Shown here: piece after piece, positions 7,882-16,109 of the stretch
Numbering within the stretch: the stretch's first letter is position 1
Layout: the number at the start of each line of letters is the position of its first letter
Origin: Azonexus sp.
Lineage (GTDB): Bacteria; Pseudomonadota; Gammaproteobacteria; Burkholderiales; Rhodocyclaceae
Assembly (NCBI GenBank): GCA_031260295.1
Contig: JAIRKE010000050.1
Span: 1-35,879 of the forward strand
DNA length: 35,879 nucleotides
Direction of reading: 5' to 3'
Notes under the pieces: model-generated
What the model saw: only the letters and a program-made list of their open reading frames with translations
What the model was told of the DNA's origin: nothing
Database searches by the model: none
Translations under genes and position numbers: made by a program

Positions 7882-7906
7882 CCTTCCCCCGCTGGCGGGG
7901 GGAAGG
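7882..7906. repeat. Second GC-rich inverted repeat next to the terminator hairpin
   Basis: CCTTCCCCCGC (7882-7892) pairs with GCGGGGGGAAGG (7895-7906) with a two-base turn and one extra G. Ten bases after the first hairpin, it makes a tandem pair of stable stems, an arrangement typical of REP-like intergenic repeats. The remaining bases up to 8006 show no gene. Confidence 0.45.
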
Positions 7907-8006
7907 TTGAGATGGTGGGAACCATCCAATCAGTTTGATTGCCGGGTTAATAGTCGGCGCCCCCGCTCAAAAACCCGGTACCGACACGCCGGACAAGCCG
8001 CGGCGT

Positions 8007-8855
8007 TTACACCGCCACTAGCGTCTGCCGCCCGTACCACTCCTCGCCGGCCGGCAGCGTCACCGGCTGGCGGGCCACTGCCGCCTCGACGCAGAGCATG
8101 TGCCGCCAGCCGTCGGCCGGCATGTCGGGCAGCGCGGCGCAGCCCTCGACCCACGGATTCCAGACGACGACATCAGGGAAACCTTGGGCCTGGATACCCA
8201 GGCTGTAGTTGCCAGCCTTGAGCAGTTGCGGCCGCCGAACATCGTGGTAGACGCGCTCCAGCGGCCCGGCGACGATCACTTCGGTGCCGCTGTCACGGAC
8301 GATGCGGTCGCCTTGGGTGGCATCACGGTAGTCGTAGCCGTACAGCCCTTCGAGCACCGCGTCCTCAACCTGGAGCAGACGCAGGTAGGCATGCAGGGCG
8401 CCGGTGAAACTGAACGTGGCACTACCAGTATTGGTTACGCAAAATTCGAGGTCGATGCGGTCGGCCGCCAGCATCAGCGTCAGCTCGGCGCGGAAGGCAT
8501 GCGGCCACAGGGCACGGGTCGCCTCGTCGTCGGTCGTTGCCAGCGTGATCAGCGCATAGTCGTCACCGCAGCGCTCGGCCGCCGACGACCAGTCGCGGGT
8601 GCGCAGGAAGCCATGTTTTGGCAAGGCGCCAAGCGTTGCGAATTGCGGAAAGCAAACCGGAATGCCGCCGCGAATGGGAATGCTGCCGTCGAACACGGCC
8701 TGCTCGGAGAGGAACAGCCGCTCGCGCCCGTCGGGCGTCCGCCAGGACAGCACTTGGCCGCCCAGGCGGCTGATCACGGCGCTGGCGCCGCGCGGGCCGT
8801 TCAGGCACCAGGCCGGAATGCCGTGGAAAACGATGGATTCAATGGAAGGTTTCAT
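8007..8855 (-). CDS. D-hexose-6-phosphate mutarotase (YeaD-like aldose 1-epimerase family)
   Basis: This 282-residue enzyme of the galactose-mutarotase fold interconverts anomers of hexose 6-phosphates in the cytosol. The YeaD-type N-terminus is present (GARG-like NGPRGASAVISRLGGQVLSW), as is the phosphate-site stretch IRGGIPVCFPQFA followed by PKHGFLRTRDW. The catalytic histidine is in GALHAYLRL, and the late acidic residue is in MLCVEAAVA near the C-terminus. The length is normal. The ATG at 8855 has GGAGC upstream and lies inside the end of the DUF3301 gene (17-base overlap), so the two are co-transcribed and probably translationally coupled. The overlap need not mean a shared function. 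Confidence 0.9.
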   Translation of the reverse strand: MKPSIESIVFHGIPAWCLNGPRGASAVISRLGGQVLSWRTPDGRERLFLSEQAVFDGSIPIRGGIPVCFPQFATLGALPKHGFLRTRDWSSAAERCGDDYALITLATTDDEATRALWPHAFRAELTLMLAADRIDLEFCVTNTGSATFSFTGALHAYLRLLQVEDAVLEGLYGYDYRDATQGDRIVRDSGTEVIVAGPLERVYHDVRRPQLLKAGNYSLGIQAQGFPDVVVWNPWVEGCAALPDMPADGWRHMLCVEAAVARQPVTLPAGEEWYGRQTLVAV

Positions 8856-9189
8856 ATTGCTCCGGTGCCTTGGGCATCACATCGTGTTGCGGGCAGAGAT
8901 GCAGAAGTTCGACTTCGCCGCCGAGCAGCGTGACGCTACCGCTACGGCGATTGTCGCCGGTATCGCTGAATTCGAAGCTGTAGACCCGGCGCAGGCGAAG
9001 TTGGCCGGCGTCGTCACGGGCCGGCCGCAGCGAACGGCCGACCACGCTTTCGTCGAGAAACTGTAGCCCGTCCTCGGCACAGGCCTGGCGCGCCGCGCGG
9101 ATGCCTGCCTCGCGGGCCTTCAGGGTGTCGAGCCAGAACCAGAAGACTGCGGCAATTATCGCGATCACCAGTATTTCGATGAAGTTCAT
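8839..9189 (-). CDS. DUF3301 family membrane-anchored protein
   Basis: This 116-residue protein has one N-terminal membrane helix (about residues 4-21, FIEILVIAIIAAVFWFW), then the conserved LKAREAGIRAARQAC segment. A C-terminal beta-rich part follows, with LRRVYSFEFSDTGDNRRSGSVTLLGGEVE. That is the layout of the DUF3301 family, small inner-membrane proteins of unknown role in beta- and gammaproteobacteria. It is the first gene of a two-gene unit with the mutarotase. Its start region faces the plus-strand PilZ-like gene across about 100 bases. Confidence 0.85.
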   Translation of the reverse strand: MNFIEILVIAIIAAVFWFWLDTLKAREAGIRAARQACAEDGLQFLDESVVGRSLRPARDDAGQLRLRRVYSFEFSDTGDNRRSGSVTLLGGEVELLHLCPQHDVMPKAPEQYETFH

Positions 9190-9204
9190 CTATCAAGTAT
9201 ACGG

Positions 9205-9231
9205 AAATCCGACATACAAAAATCCGGCATA
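9205..9231. promoter_or_regulatory. Near-perfect 12-bp direct repeat in a divergent promoter region
   Basis: AAATCCGACATA (9205-9216) and AAATCCGGCATA (9220-9231) differ by one base and start 15 bases apart. They lie between the DUF3301 gene and the divergent PilZ-like gene. Further right, TTGACG (9254-9259) and AT-rich DNA with GATAAT and GTTAAT could form a promoter for the plus-strand gene. The pair could be a regulator binding site; no factor can be named. Confidence 0.35.
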
Positions 9232-9291
9232 TGTCACAGAAACCAACGCGAATTTGACGGATAATTAATCACCCATTGGTTAATTGCAAAA

Positions 9292-10803
9292 ATGACAATT
9301 CCGCTGCAGCGCCTGCGCGACCTCCTGCCCTTCTCCCTGCCGCCCGCCGGCAGGGAGTCCGTGCCGGCTGTCGGGAGATGGCCTGCGGCCGACGGCGCGC
9401 CCTTGCATCGCGTGATTGCCCACATCGACGATGTACTGCTGCCGCAGATCATTCGCCAGAGGGGCCTGCTACAACGTTTCCGCCAGTTGGAGGCAGCCTG
9501 CCAGGAAGCCGAGCCGGCGCTGGCCGAACTTGAGCACCAGATCAGCGCCGCGCCGCTGCCGCTGCCGCCAGCTACCCAGGCCGCCATACTGGAGGCCGAC
9601 AATCTGATCAAGCGCCTGGCCCAGTGCTACGGCAACATCGCCCGCAGCGTCGTCGAGCGCCAGGGCAGCGAACCGGCCCCGCTGTTCTATCGGTCTACCC
9701 AGCGCACCATGGCCATGCTGGTCCGACGCCAGTTGCTGGCCCACCGCGCCTGCACTTTGCCGTCGGCCAGTTCCTGGCGGCAGTTGCACACCCTCTACCG
9801 CATGGCCTGCGATCCCAGCCTGCAGGCACTCAACGGCGACACGGCGCCGATCGAGCACGAATACCTCGGCGCCCTGCTGCTCGCCTACTTTGATCCCCAA
9901 CGCCAGCCGCGCAGCGATCTCGACGCGATCCATCGCTGTGCCCGGCAATTAGCCGCCTATGCCGTGATCAGCGAGGCGACCATCGAAACGCTGGTCCAGC
10001 AGACAACCGAGGCCCGTTTCCTGGTCCGTTCCGAGGAAGGCCACCCCGGCCTGCCGCTGTCGCGCCTGGCGGCCAACAGCCCGTTCGCCGGCGGCCTGCT
10101 GGTCGACTGCGACCAGGTGCTGGCGGCCATCGACCGCAATCTCTCCCGCCAGCCGGGCAAGCCGGTGCAACCCGAACTAGCCGCCGCGCCAGCCCTGCTG
10201 CAATGCCTGCGGGTCACCCTGGGCGGGCGCTGCGCCCGCCGCTTCAGCCGTACCCGCTTCCGTCCGCGCGCCGATCTGGTCGGCGGCCTCGACGCGGTAA
10301 TCCACTTTCTCGACGGCAACACCTATACCCGACGCACCCTCGACGCGCCGGGCTTGCTGCCTGGCGGACGAGCATTGACCACCGGCGAATGGTCGCTGAT
10401 CGACGAAAGCCCGGACGGTTTTCTGGTCCGCTTCGTCCGTGGCGAGCAAAGCCGTTTCAGCGCCGGCCAGGTGGTCGTCCTGCAGCCGCGTGAATCGAGC
10501 CGTACCCACGTCTGCCTGGTGCGCCGCGTCGGTGCCGTGCGCAACCGGCTAGAACTCGGCCTGCAACTGCTGTCGCCGCAGGTCAGCGTTGTCGCGCTAC
10601 CGGACGGCGGCCGCGCCATCTTCCTGCACAGCCTGCCGGCCTACGGCCCGTATGCCGGCCTGATCACCGCCCCGGACGCACTGCACGGCCGGCAGCAACT
10701 GATCCTGAAAGTGCACGGGCGCCCCATCGAGCGCCACATCGGCCGAATGCTGGAGGCCAACGAAGAGCTAGAATTCGTCGCCCTCGAACCGCGACCCCAC
10801 TGA
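9292..10803 (+). CDS. Large protein with a PilZ-like C-terminal domain (possible c-di-GMP receptor)
   Basis: This 503-residue protein has no signal peptide or membrane segment. Residues 1-290 are mostly helical, with a RGLLQRFRQLEAA segment and a long IDNLIKRL-like region. The C-terminal third looks like a beta barrel. GEWSLIDESPDGFLVRF holds D371-x-S373-xx-G376, matching the (D/N)xSxxG half of the PilZ c-di-GMP signature. An arginine-rich stretch, RCARRFSRTRFRPR (about 310-323), could supply the RxxxR half but lies farther upstream than usual. The next stretch, TCL-like VCLVRRVGAVRNRLELGLQLL, resembles PilZ strand patterns. The stop is 7 bases before rlmJ, so the two are probably co-transcribed. 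Similar proteins of unknown function occur in Rhodocyclales. PilZ identity is likely but unproven. Confidence 0.6.
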   Translation: MTIPLQRLRDLLPFSLPPAGRESVPAVGRWPAADGAPLHRVIAHIDDVLLPQIIRQRGLLQRFRQLEAACQEAEPALAELEHQISAAPLPLPPATQAAILEADNLIKRLAQCYGNIARSVVERQGSEPAPLFYRSTQRTMAMLVRRQLLAHRACTLPSASSWRQLHTLYRMACDPSLQALNGDTAPIEHEYLGALLLAYFDPQRQPRSDLDAIHRCARQLAAYAVISEATIETLVQQTTEARFLVRSEEGHPGLPLSRLAANSPFAGGLLVDCDQVLAAIDRNLSRQPGKPVQPELAAAPALLQCLRVTLGGRCARRFSRTRFRPRADLVGGLDAVIHFLDGNTYTRRTLDAPGLLPGGRALTTGEWSLIDESPDGFLVRFVRGEQSRFSAGQVVVLQPRESSRTHVCLVRRVGAVRNRLELGLQLLSPQVSVVALPDGGRAIFLHSLPAYGPYAGLITAPDALHGRQQLILKVHGRPIERHIGRMLEANEELEFVALEPRPH

Positions 10804-10810
10804 TTCCCCA

Positions 10811-11656
10811 ATGCTCAGCTACCGCCATGCCTTTCACGCCGGCAACCATGCCGACGTGCTCAAACACCTGATCCTGGTCCGCATCGCCCGCTACCTCAGC
10901 GAAAAGCCGGTACCCTTCTGGATCGTCGACACCCACGCCGGGGCCGGGCGCTACGCGCTGGATTCCGAGTACGCCAGCAAGCTGGCCGAGTACCGCGACG
11001 GCATCGGCCGCCTGTGGGAAGCCGAGAATCTGCCGCCAGCCGCCGCCGACTATGTCGATCTCGTCCGCAGCCTGAACCCGGACGGCCGCTTGCGCCACTA
11101 CCCCGGCTCGCCGTGGCTGGCCAGCCAGTTGCTGCGCGACGGCGACCGCCTGCGCCTGTTCGAGCTGCACAGCAGCGACGTCAAGCTGTTGCAGGAATGC
11201 TTCCGCGGCCGCGGACGGCAGGTCACGATCACCGCCGGCGACGGCTTTGCCGGCCTCAAGGCCGTGTTGCCGCCACCACCGCGGCGCGGCCTGGTGCTGA
11301 TCGACCCGTCCTACGAGACGCGCGACGACTACGCCAACGTGATCAAGGGCCTGCGGGAAGCCCTGCAGCGCTTCCCGACCGGCACCTACGCGCTGTGGTA
11401 CCCGCTGCTGGCGAAGCCTGAAGCACAGAAGCTGCCCGGCCGCCTGCGGGCGCTCGGCGCCGCCGACTGGCTGCACGCCACACTGCAGGTCAGCGCGCCG
11501 TCCCGCGACGGTTTCGGCATGCACGGCAGCGGCATGTTCATCATCAACCCACCGTGGACGCTGAAAAAGACTTTGCAGGAAACCCTGCCCCAAGTAGCCG
11601 CACTATTCGCCCAGGGCGACGGGGCGGGCTTTACGCTGGAAGGTGAGTCAAGCTGA
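10811..11656 (+). CDS. rlmJ: 23S rRNA (adenine(2030)-N6)-methyltransferase
   Basis: RlmJ methylates A2030 of 23S rRNA using S-adenosylmethionine. The 281-residue product is full length. It starts with the family hallmark MLSYRHAFHAGNHADVLKH. WIVDTHAGAGRY is the SAM-binding motif I region, LFELHSSD follows, and the catalytic DPSY sits at residues 165-168 (LVLIDPSYETRDDY). The end, MHGSGMFIINPPWTL, is characteristic of the family. There is no clear ribosome binding site, but the gene begins 7 bases after the PilZ-like gene and may be coupled to it. Fragments of a second, diverged rlmJ 3' end lie 4 kb downstream beyond the DUF2339 gene. Confidence 0.95.
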   Translation: MLSYRHAFHAGNHADVLKHLILVRIARYLSEKPVPFWIVDTHAGAGRYALDSEYASKLAEYRDGIGRLWEAENLPPAAADYVDLVRSLNPDGRLRHYPGSPWLASQLLRDGDRLRLFELHSSDVKLLQECFRGRGRQVTITAGDGFAGLKAVLPPPPRRGLVLIDPSYETRDDYANVIKGLREALQRFPTGTYALWYPLLAKPEAQKLPGRLRALGAADWLHATLQVSAPSRDGFGMHGSGMFIINPPWTLKKTLQETLPQVAALFAQGDGAGFTLEGESS

Positions 11657-11740
11657 CGCCCAAGTCCGGCGGGAAAAATTGGGTGGCTATTGCAGGCGGC
11701 CATGTAACTGGCGTTCACGACCAGAATTCACCCCGCCAAA

Positions 11741-14700
11741 TCAGCGCCCAATACCGCAGGTCAGCCCCAGGCATTGGAGCGTGTTGAAGTCATAGACCGG
11801 CGAGGGACCGGGATTGCCCTTAGGCAAGGGAACGCCGACGGGGACCAAAAATGTCGCGGAACTGCTGCCGGTCAAGCCCACTGGATATGTGAACGCCTTG
11901 AGCACGACATAAATCCCTCCGCCGAGTGCCCTGGGCCGGGGTGGTTTGGGTACGCCTTGACCGGCCACCGACGGCACATCGGGCGGCGATCTGGCGGCGA
12001 CGGCAGCAACCCAGGCATCCAGATCGGCGTCGGTGGCCCGGCGCAGCACGCCTTTTTCAATGGCATCGTCGAGGCCAGCCTGCCCGGCCAGAGGGGCATT
12101 TATATCTCGAAAACTCTCTGGCGGTGTTGTAGAAGTAGTGACCAGCCGGGTTCCGCTGTTGATTGGCTCACCGACAGCAATGGTTCCCGGCTTGCTGCCT
12201 GGAAAGACCATATCCACCGGCTTGCCGAAGAGCCGCCGCGCCATCGGATTGAGTGCGTTGTTGTTATCTTTGCCGACATAGAAATAACCACAGGCACCCC
12301 GGTTGTCGTAACTGCTATTCAACACGGGAGCGGCAGCAGGCAGCCCCGATACTGCTTGCCGGTGATATCCCGAAACAAATACTGCAACGATCCGGGTACC
12401 TGCCGTCCAGCCGATGTTCCAGACGGTCGGCTCGTAAGCGCCCAGCATCAGAGCGACTGGTCGGGCAGGGCTGTTCACGGCAACGTCGAACTGGGTTGCC
12501 ACATGGCCGCTCTGGTCGATCTGGAAGCTCAGCTTTCGCCCCGAATAGCCGCCCGCCGCGTACACAAGCAAATCGTCGGGAAACTGCACGCCCGCAAACG
12601 CGCAGGAGGCCGGGCCTGCCGATGCGGCGTCGAACTCGAAGTTTTGCAGCTTGTCAGCGGGCGCTGGCGCGGCCTGCGGCGGCTCCGGCTGCGCCGCGCT
12701 TTGCGGGGCGCGTTGGGCCGATTCGGTTGAGGCGGGCAGTTGCGCCGGTCTCGGGACGTGTCCTGACGCCACTCGTTCGACCTCTACCACGCGCTGTCGG
12801 GCACGTTCGCGCTGCGACTTCTCGAAGCTCTGATAGCCGGCCCACACCAGCAGCAATGCGCCGGCCAGAATCACCCAAACCAGCACGCCGCCGCCAGGCG
12901 AGTCGGACGGCGGGATGGCTCGTGCGCGTGTTTGCCGCGCGTGCGGTGGTGGTGGCGAGGTATTGGATGGGTGATGAGGCGCTGGCACAGTGTCTTGCCA
13001 TGCTGTCTCTATTGCGGAACCGGGGCGCGCGGTCGCGGAGGCGGCGGCGGGCATGGCTCGCGCCCGCGTGGCGTCGGACGGACAGGCCTCGGGGCGAGGG
13101 CGTTGCGCTGCCGATCTCCTTGCGTCCGCCGTCCGCACGGGCCTTGGTGGCGGTTTGGGGCGCGCGGGCGGGAACGGGGCCCACCAGCTCACGGCGAGGA
13201 ACACACAGCCGGTGGCGATGATGGCCAGAATGTTTTGCAGCGAGCCGAGCGATTGGAGCGAGCCACCCAGATCCGAAAACACGATCTTGACCGCCGCCAG
13301 TATCAGCAGGCCCGCGCCGGTAGACCACATAGGCCGCTCGCGCAGCCGGTGGCCGCCGATGGTCAGTAGCGCGCCAAGCGCGGCCCACAGCAGCGATAGC
13401 AGCATGGGAGCGGTCATTCGGGTTAAATCCAGCATGGTCAGCGTCTGGCCGGGCGGCCCCCACATCCGCAGCGCCTGCGCTTGCAGGAAGAGCGCCAGCA
13501 GGAGTACGCAGATCAGCAGATAGCGCCGTGCCGCCGCGCCTTCCGGCTCGTCCTGCGAGGCCCAGCGGATGCGCAGGGCCAAGTACATGAGGGCGAGCAA
13601 TTCGAAGATCACCGACCACACCTCGCGCTCGATGTGGCCGAGCAGGCGCAGGGCCAGAACCGCGACGACGACGTAGAACACCGCCGGGGCCAGTTGCCGC
13701 TGCCAGCCGCCATCGCGCGCCAGTTGCCGCCGCGCGATGAGCGCGCTAACCAGTACGCCAACCATCAGCGCGCAGAGGCCGAACGATGCGCCTTGCCAGC
13801 CCAGTTCCTTGCCCGCCGTATGCGCCCACGGCCACAGGGCCAGCGGCAGTAACAGCAGGATGACGCCAGCGATGGTCGTGCTCTGCTGCTGGTCGGGTTG
13901 GCGCAGCGCGGTTTCGACCAGCAGGGCCATCGTTAGCAATGCCGCCAGCGCGGCCAGCGCCGTCCACGGCAGCGCGCTTTCGGCGGCGGCGCTTTGGCCG
14001 CTGACGGTGAGCAGCACCGCCAGCGCGGCGGGGACCAGCAGATGCACCGTCCAGCGGCGCAGCGCGAACAGCGCGATGCTGGCGACGAGCGCGGCGGCAA
14101 ATAGTACGCTCGGCCAGTTGTCCAGATGCAGATCGATCAGTAGGCGCAGCAGCGTCAACGCGCCCCACAAGCCGCCCGCCCAGCCCATGACGGCAGCCAG
14201 TCCGCCGCCGCGCCGCCGACCCGACCACGCTGCGCCCAGCAGCGCGCCGGCCAGTACGAAGTGTTCGGCGTAATAGCGCCACAGCGTGTGTGCTGCGGAC
14301 AAGTGGAAAGCGCTCTCGGCGATGTGCAATACCGCCAGCACCAGAACCGCCAGCGCCAGTGCGTTCTGCTGCGCCGCTTGCAGGCCCAGACGCGGCGCGG
14401 TGACGTACAGCGTGCAGGCGATCAGTGCGCCGAGCAGCGGCCACGGCAGATCGCGCAGATACACCGCGGCGGCTAGCAGCAGCAGCCCACCCGCCATCCA
14501 CAGATAACGCGCTGGCGGCTGGCGCGTGACCCGCGCCAATGCCGCGCCCGACAACCACACACCGGCCAGCAGCACAATCGCCAACGCGGTCGATGCGTTG
14601 TCTGGCGACAGCTTGAAGACCAGCGCCAGCGCCGCCAGCAGCAGCGCCCAGGCGTAGCCCTGATCGACGCGCCGCAGCCACGCCACATGCTGGCTGCCGT

Positions 14701-15466
14701 ACAGCGCCTCCAGCAGCGGCATCGCCAGATGCACGGCAGTCAGCGCCAGCAGCATCGGCAACATCACGTGATAGTGCTGCGGGTCGTAATAGTTGTTGGC
14801 CCAGCCGAAGAACAGCGTGCCGGCCAGCGTGAACAGAAAGCTCAGGTGAATCAACGCGCGCCAGCCGCGCAGCGTGACCATCACCAGCACCAGCAAACTC
14901 AGCAGCAGGTAGTAGCCGTTCAGCGTCAGCGGTCCCGGTTTGTCCAGTGCGAAATACGGCGCGATGAAGCCGCCCATCATCGCCAGCACCGCCATCGACT
15001 GCGCCCGCTCGTACATAGCAATCACGGCGACCATCGCCGCCACCAGCACCAGTAGCGACAGCGCGGAGTTCTGCTGCGTGACGTAGCCGAACAGCGCGTA
15101 GGCGCTGTAGGCCGTGAGATACGCCACGCCCCCCGCCGCCCCGGCCAGCGCCAGCCGCAGCCCGCGCCGCTCGGGCCGCGCGCGCAGCGCCAGCGCGGCG
15201 ACAGCCAGCAGCACGCTCAACACCAAGCCGCTGCCCAGCTTCAGCCCGTCGGGCAGATCGACGTTGACGAGCAGATAGCGCAGCAGCGCGCCCACGCCCA
15301 GAATGATGAGGCCCGCACCCAGCTTGGCCGACCAGTTGCCGGTGGTCAGCCACGTCCACAACCCCGCCGGGCGTGGCAGCTTGTTGCCGCTATCATTTGA
15401 TCCTTCCAGCCCGAGCAGGCCGGCAAAGATGGCGATGACCAACATCACGAAAGCCAGAGTCGTCAT
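11741..15466 (-). CDS. DUF2339 polytopic membrane protein fused to a membrane-anchored C-terminal domain
   Basis: A 1,241-residue inner-membrane protein. Residues 1 to about 770 are almost entirely hydrophobic helices (well over 20), with the DUF2339 opening WTWLTTGNWSAKLGAGLIILGVGALLRYL and repeated helix pairs. A proline/alanine/arginine-rich linker follows (about 775-880). One more helix, GGGVLVWVILAGALLLVWAG, leads to a soluble C-terminal part from about 975. This contains FEFDAASAGPASCAFAGV, LMLGAYEPTVWNIGWTAGT, SGYHRQAVSGLPAAAPVLN and RGACGYFYVGKD, with several cysteines consistent with a periplasmic, disulfide-bearing domain. The ATG at 15466 is preferred over 15472 because AGAGGG is then eight bases upstream. 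DUF2339 often neighbours a DUF3999 gene; none is seen here. The function is unknown. Confidence 0.85.
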   Translation of the reverse strand: MTTLAFVMLVIAIFAGLLGLEGSNDSGNKLPRPAGLWTWLTTGNWSAKLGAGLIILGVGALLRYLLVNVDLPDGLKLGSGLVLSVLLAVAALALRARPERRGLRLALAGAAGGVAYLTAYSAYALFGYVTQQNSALSLLVLVAAMVAVIAMYERAQSMAVLAMMGGFIAPYFALDKPGPLTLNGYYLLLSLLVLVMVTLRGWRALIHLSFLFTLAGTLFFGWANNYYDPQHYHVMLPMLLALTAVHLAMPLLEALYGSQHVAWLRRVDQGYAWALLLAALALVFKLSPDNASTALAIVLLAGVWLSGAALARVTRQPPARYLWMAGGLLLLAAAVYLRDLPWPLLGALIACTLYVTAPRLGLQAAQQNALALAVLVLAVLHIAESAFHLSAAHTLWRYYAEHFVLAGALLGAAWSGRRRGGGLAAVMGWAGGLWGALTLLRLLIDLHLDNWPSVLFAAALVASIALFALRRWTVHLLVPAALAVLLTVSGQSAAAESALPWTALAALAALLTMALLVETALRQPDQQQSTTIAGVILLLLPLALWPWAHTAGKELGWQGASFGLCALMVGVLVSALIARRQLARDGGWQRQLAPAVFYVVVAVLALRLLGHIEREVWSVIFELLALMYLALRIRWASQDEPEGAAARRYLLICVLLLALFLQAQALRMWGPPGQTLTMLDLTRMTAPMLLSLLWAALGALLTIGGHRLRERPMWSTGAGLLILAAVKIVFSDLGGSLQSLGSLQNILAIIATGCVFLAVSWWAPFPPARPKPPPRPVRTADARRSAAQRPRPEACPSDATRARAMPAAASATARPGSAIETAWQDTVPAPHHPSNTSPPPPHARQTRARAIPPSDSPGGGVLVWVILAGALLLVWAGYQSFEKSQRERARQRVVEVERVASGHVPRPAQLPASTESAQRAPQSAAQPEPPQAAPAPADKLQNFEFDAASAGPASCAFAGVQFPDDLLVYAAGGYSGRKLSFQIDQSGHVATQFDVAVNSPARPVALMLGAYEPTVWNIGWTAGTRIVAVFVSGYHRQAVSGLPAAAPVLNSSYDNRGACGYFYVGKDNNNALNPMARRLFGKPVDMVFPGSKPGTIAVGEPINSGTRLVTTSTTPPESFRDINAPLAGQAGLDDAIEKGVLRRATDADLDAWVAAVAARSPPDVPSVAGQGVPKPPRPRALGGGIYVVLKAFTYPVGLTGSSSATFLVPVGVPLPKGNPGPSPVYDFNTLQCLGLTCGIGR

Positions 15467-15607
15467 ATGCATTTCCCTCTTATGTGCCCCCGGCGGGCAT
15501 TCTCACCGCTGGCGTTCAACGCCGGAAGCCAGATTTTGACAAATGGCTTGCATAATACCTGACGGAATATGGCGCGAGGCTTTGGCGGAAAGCAGGATGT
15601 CGGCGCA

Positions 15608-15707
15608 CTCGCCTTGGGCGAGCAGCGCTGCCACTTGGGGCAGAGTGTCCTGCAAGGTCTTTCAGCGCCCCCGGCGGGTTGATGATGAACATGCCGCTGC
15701 CGTGCAT
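15608..15707 (-). pseudogene. Inverted remnant of a second rlmJ 3' end
   Basis: Read on the minus strand from 15707, this gives MHGSGMFIINPPGALK. After a one-base frameshift it gives TLQDTLPQVAALLAQG, clearly matching the C-terminal part of the intact RlmJ (MHGSGMFIINPP, TLPQVAALFAQG). The copy is diverged, mostly at third codon positions, and lies in the opposite orientation to rlmJ. In the same frame it runs on into GECADILL, which resembles DECADILL of the neighbouring MazG-like protein. It has no upstream body and cannot be functional. Confidence 0.75.
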
Positions 15708-15719
15708 GCGCAAAACCCA

Positions 15720-15752
15720 GCGAGTTTTACGCTAACAGGCGAGTCAGCCTAA
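15720..15752 (+). pseudogene. Remnant of the last codons of a second rlmJ (plus strand)
   Basis: GCG through TAA reads ASFTLTGESA-stop, matching AGFTLEGESS-stop of the intact RlmJ 4 kb upstream. It lies in the original rlmJ orientation and overlaps the mazG-like stop by a few bases. This suggests that an rlmJ once ended directly against the mazG-like gene, before inversion of the adjoining piece and insertion of the DUF2339 gene. Confidence 0.65.
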
Positions 15753-16100
15753 CTCGGTATATTTGGCCCGCGAACCGCGCGCCTTGGCGACCGGGTATTT
15801 CTCCCCGTTTTTGTTCAGCTTGGCCCGCGCTGCCGCCGGCAGGTCGATGCCGGCAACATCGGCAATCAGCAGCAAGTAGAGCAGGATATCAGCGCATTCG
15901 TCACGCAGGGCTTCAGCGCTGACTGGATCAACCGGCAGCGCGGCGATTTCGGCATCGCTTTTCCATTGCGTCAGTTCGAGCAACTCGGCGGCTTCGAGGT
16001 TGAGCGAAACGATCAGGTTGCGTAGCGAATGGAACTGCCGCCAATCGCGGGCATCGCGGAAAGCCAGTAGTTCGGCGGTCAGGACGTGCAGATCGGACAT
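15744..16100 (-). CDS. MazG-like nucleotide pyrophosphohydrolase
   Basis: This 118-residue, all-alpha protein belongs to the MazG/dCTPase-like superfamily, which hydrolyses (d)NTPs to the monophosphate and pyrophosphate. The magnesium-binding acidic pattern is present: LNLEAAELLELTQW (first EaaEllE helix) and ALRDECADILLYLLLIAD (ExxD helix). A basic tail follows, KLNKNGEKYPVAKARGSR, typical of the single-domain relatives. It lies 9 bases after the membrane-anchored gene upstream, so the two form a unit. Its 3' end overlaps the rlmJ remnant. The substrate is uncertain; house-cleaning of aberrant nucleotides is the likely role. Confidence 0.88.
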   Translation of the reverse strand: MSDLHVLTAELLAFRDARDWRQFHSLRNLIVSLNLEAAELLELTQWKSDAEIAALPVDPVSAEALRDECADILLYLLLIADVAGIDLPAAARAKLNKNGEKYPVAKARGSRAKYTELG

Positions 16101-16109
16101 CGTGGTTTG

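Noticed and set aside
11657..11740. Terminator between rlmJ and the convergent DUF2339 gene
   Set aside because: No stable stem with or without a T-run is visible in this 84-base gap.
12654..15359. Long frames of 321 and 537 codons on the same strand as the DUF2339 gene
   Set aside because: They are out-of-frame shadows in high-GC DNA; the DUF2339 frame encodes continuous hydrophobic helices.
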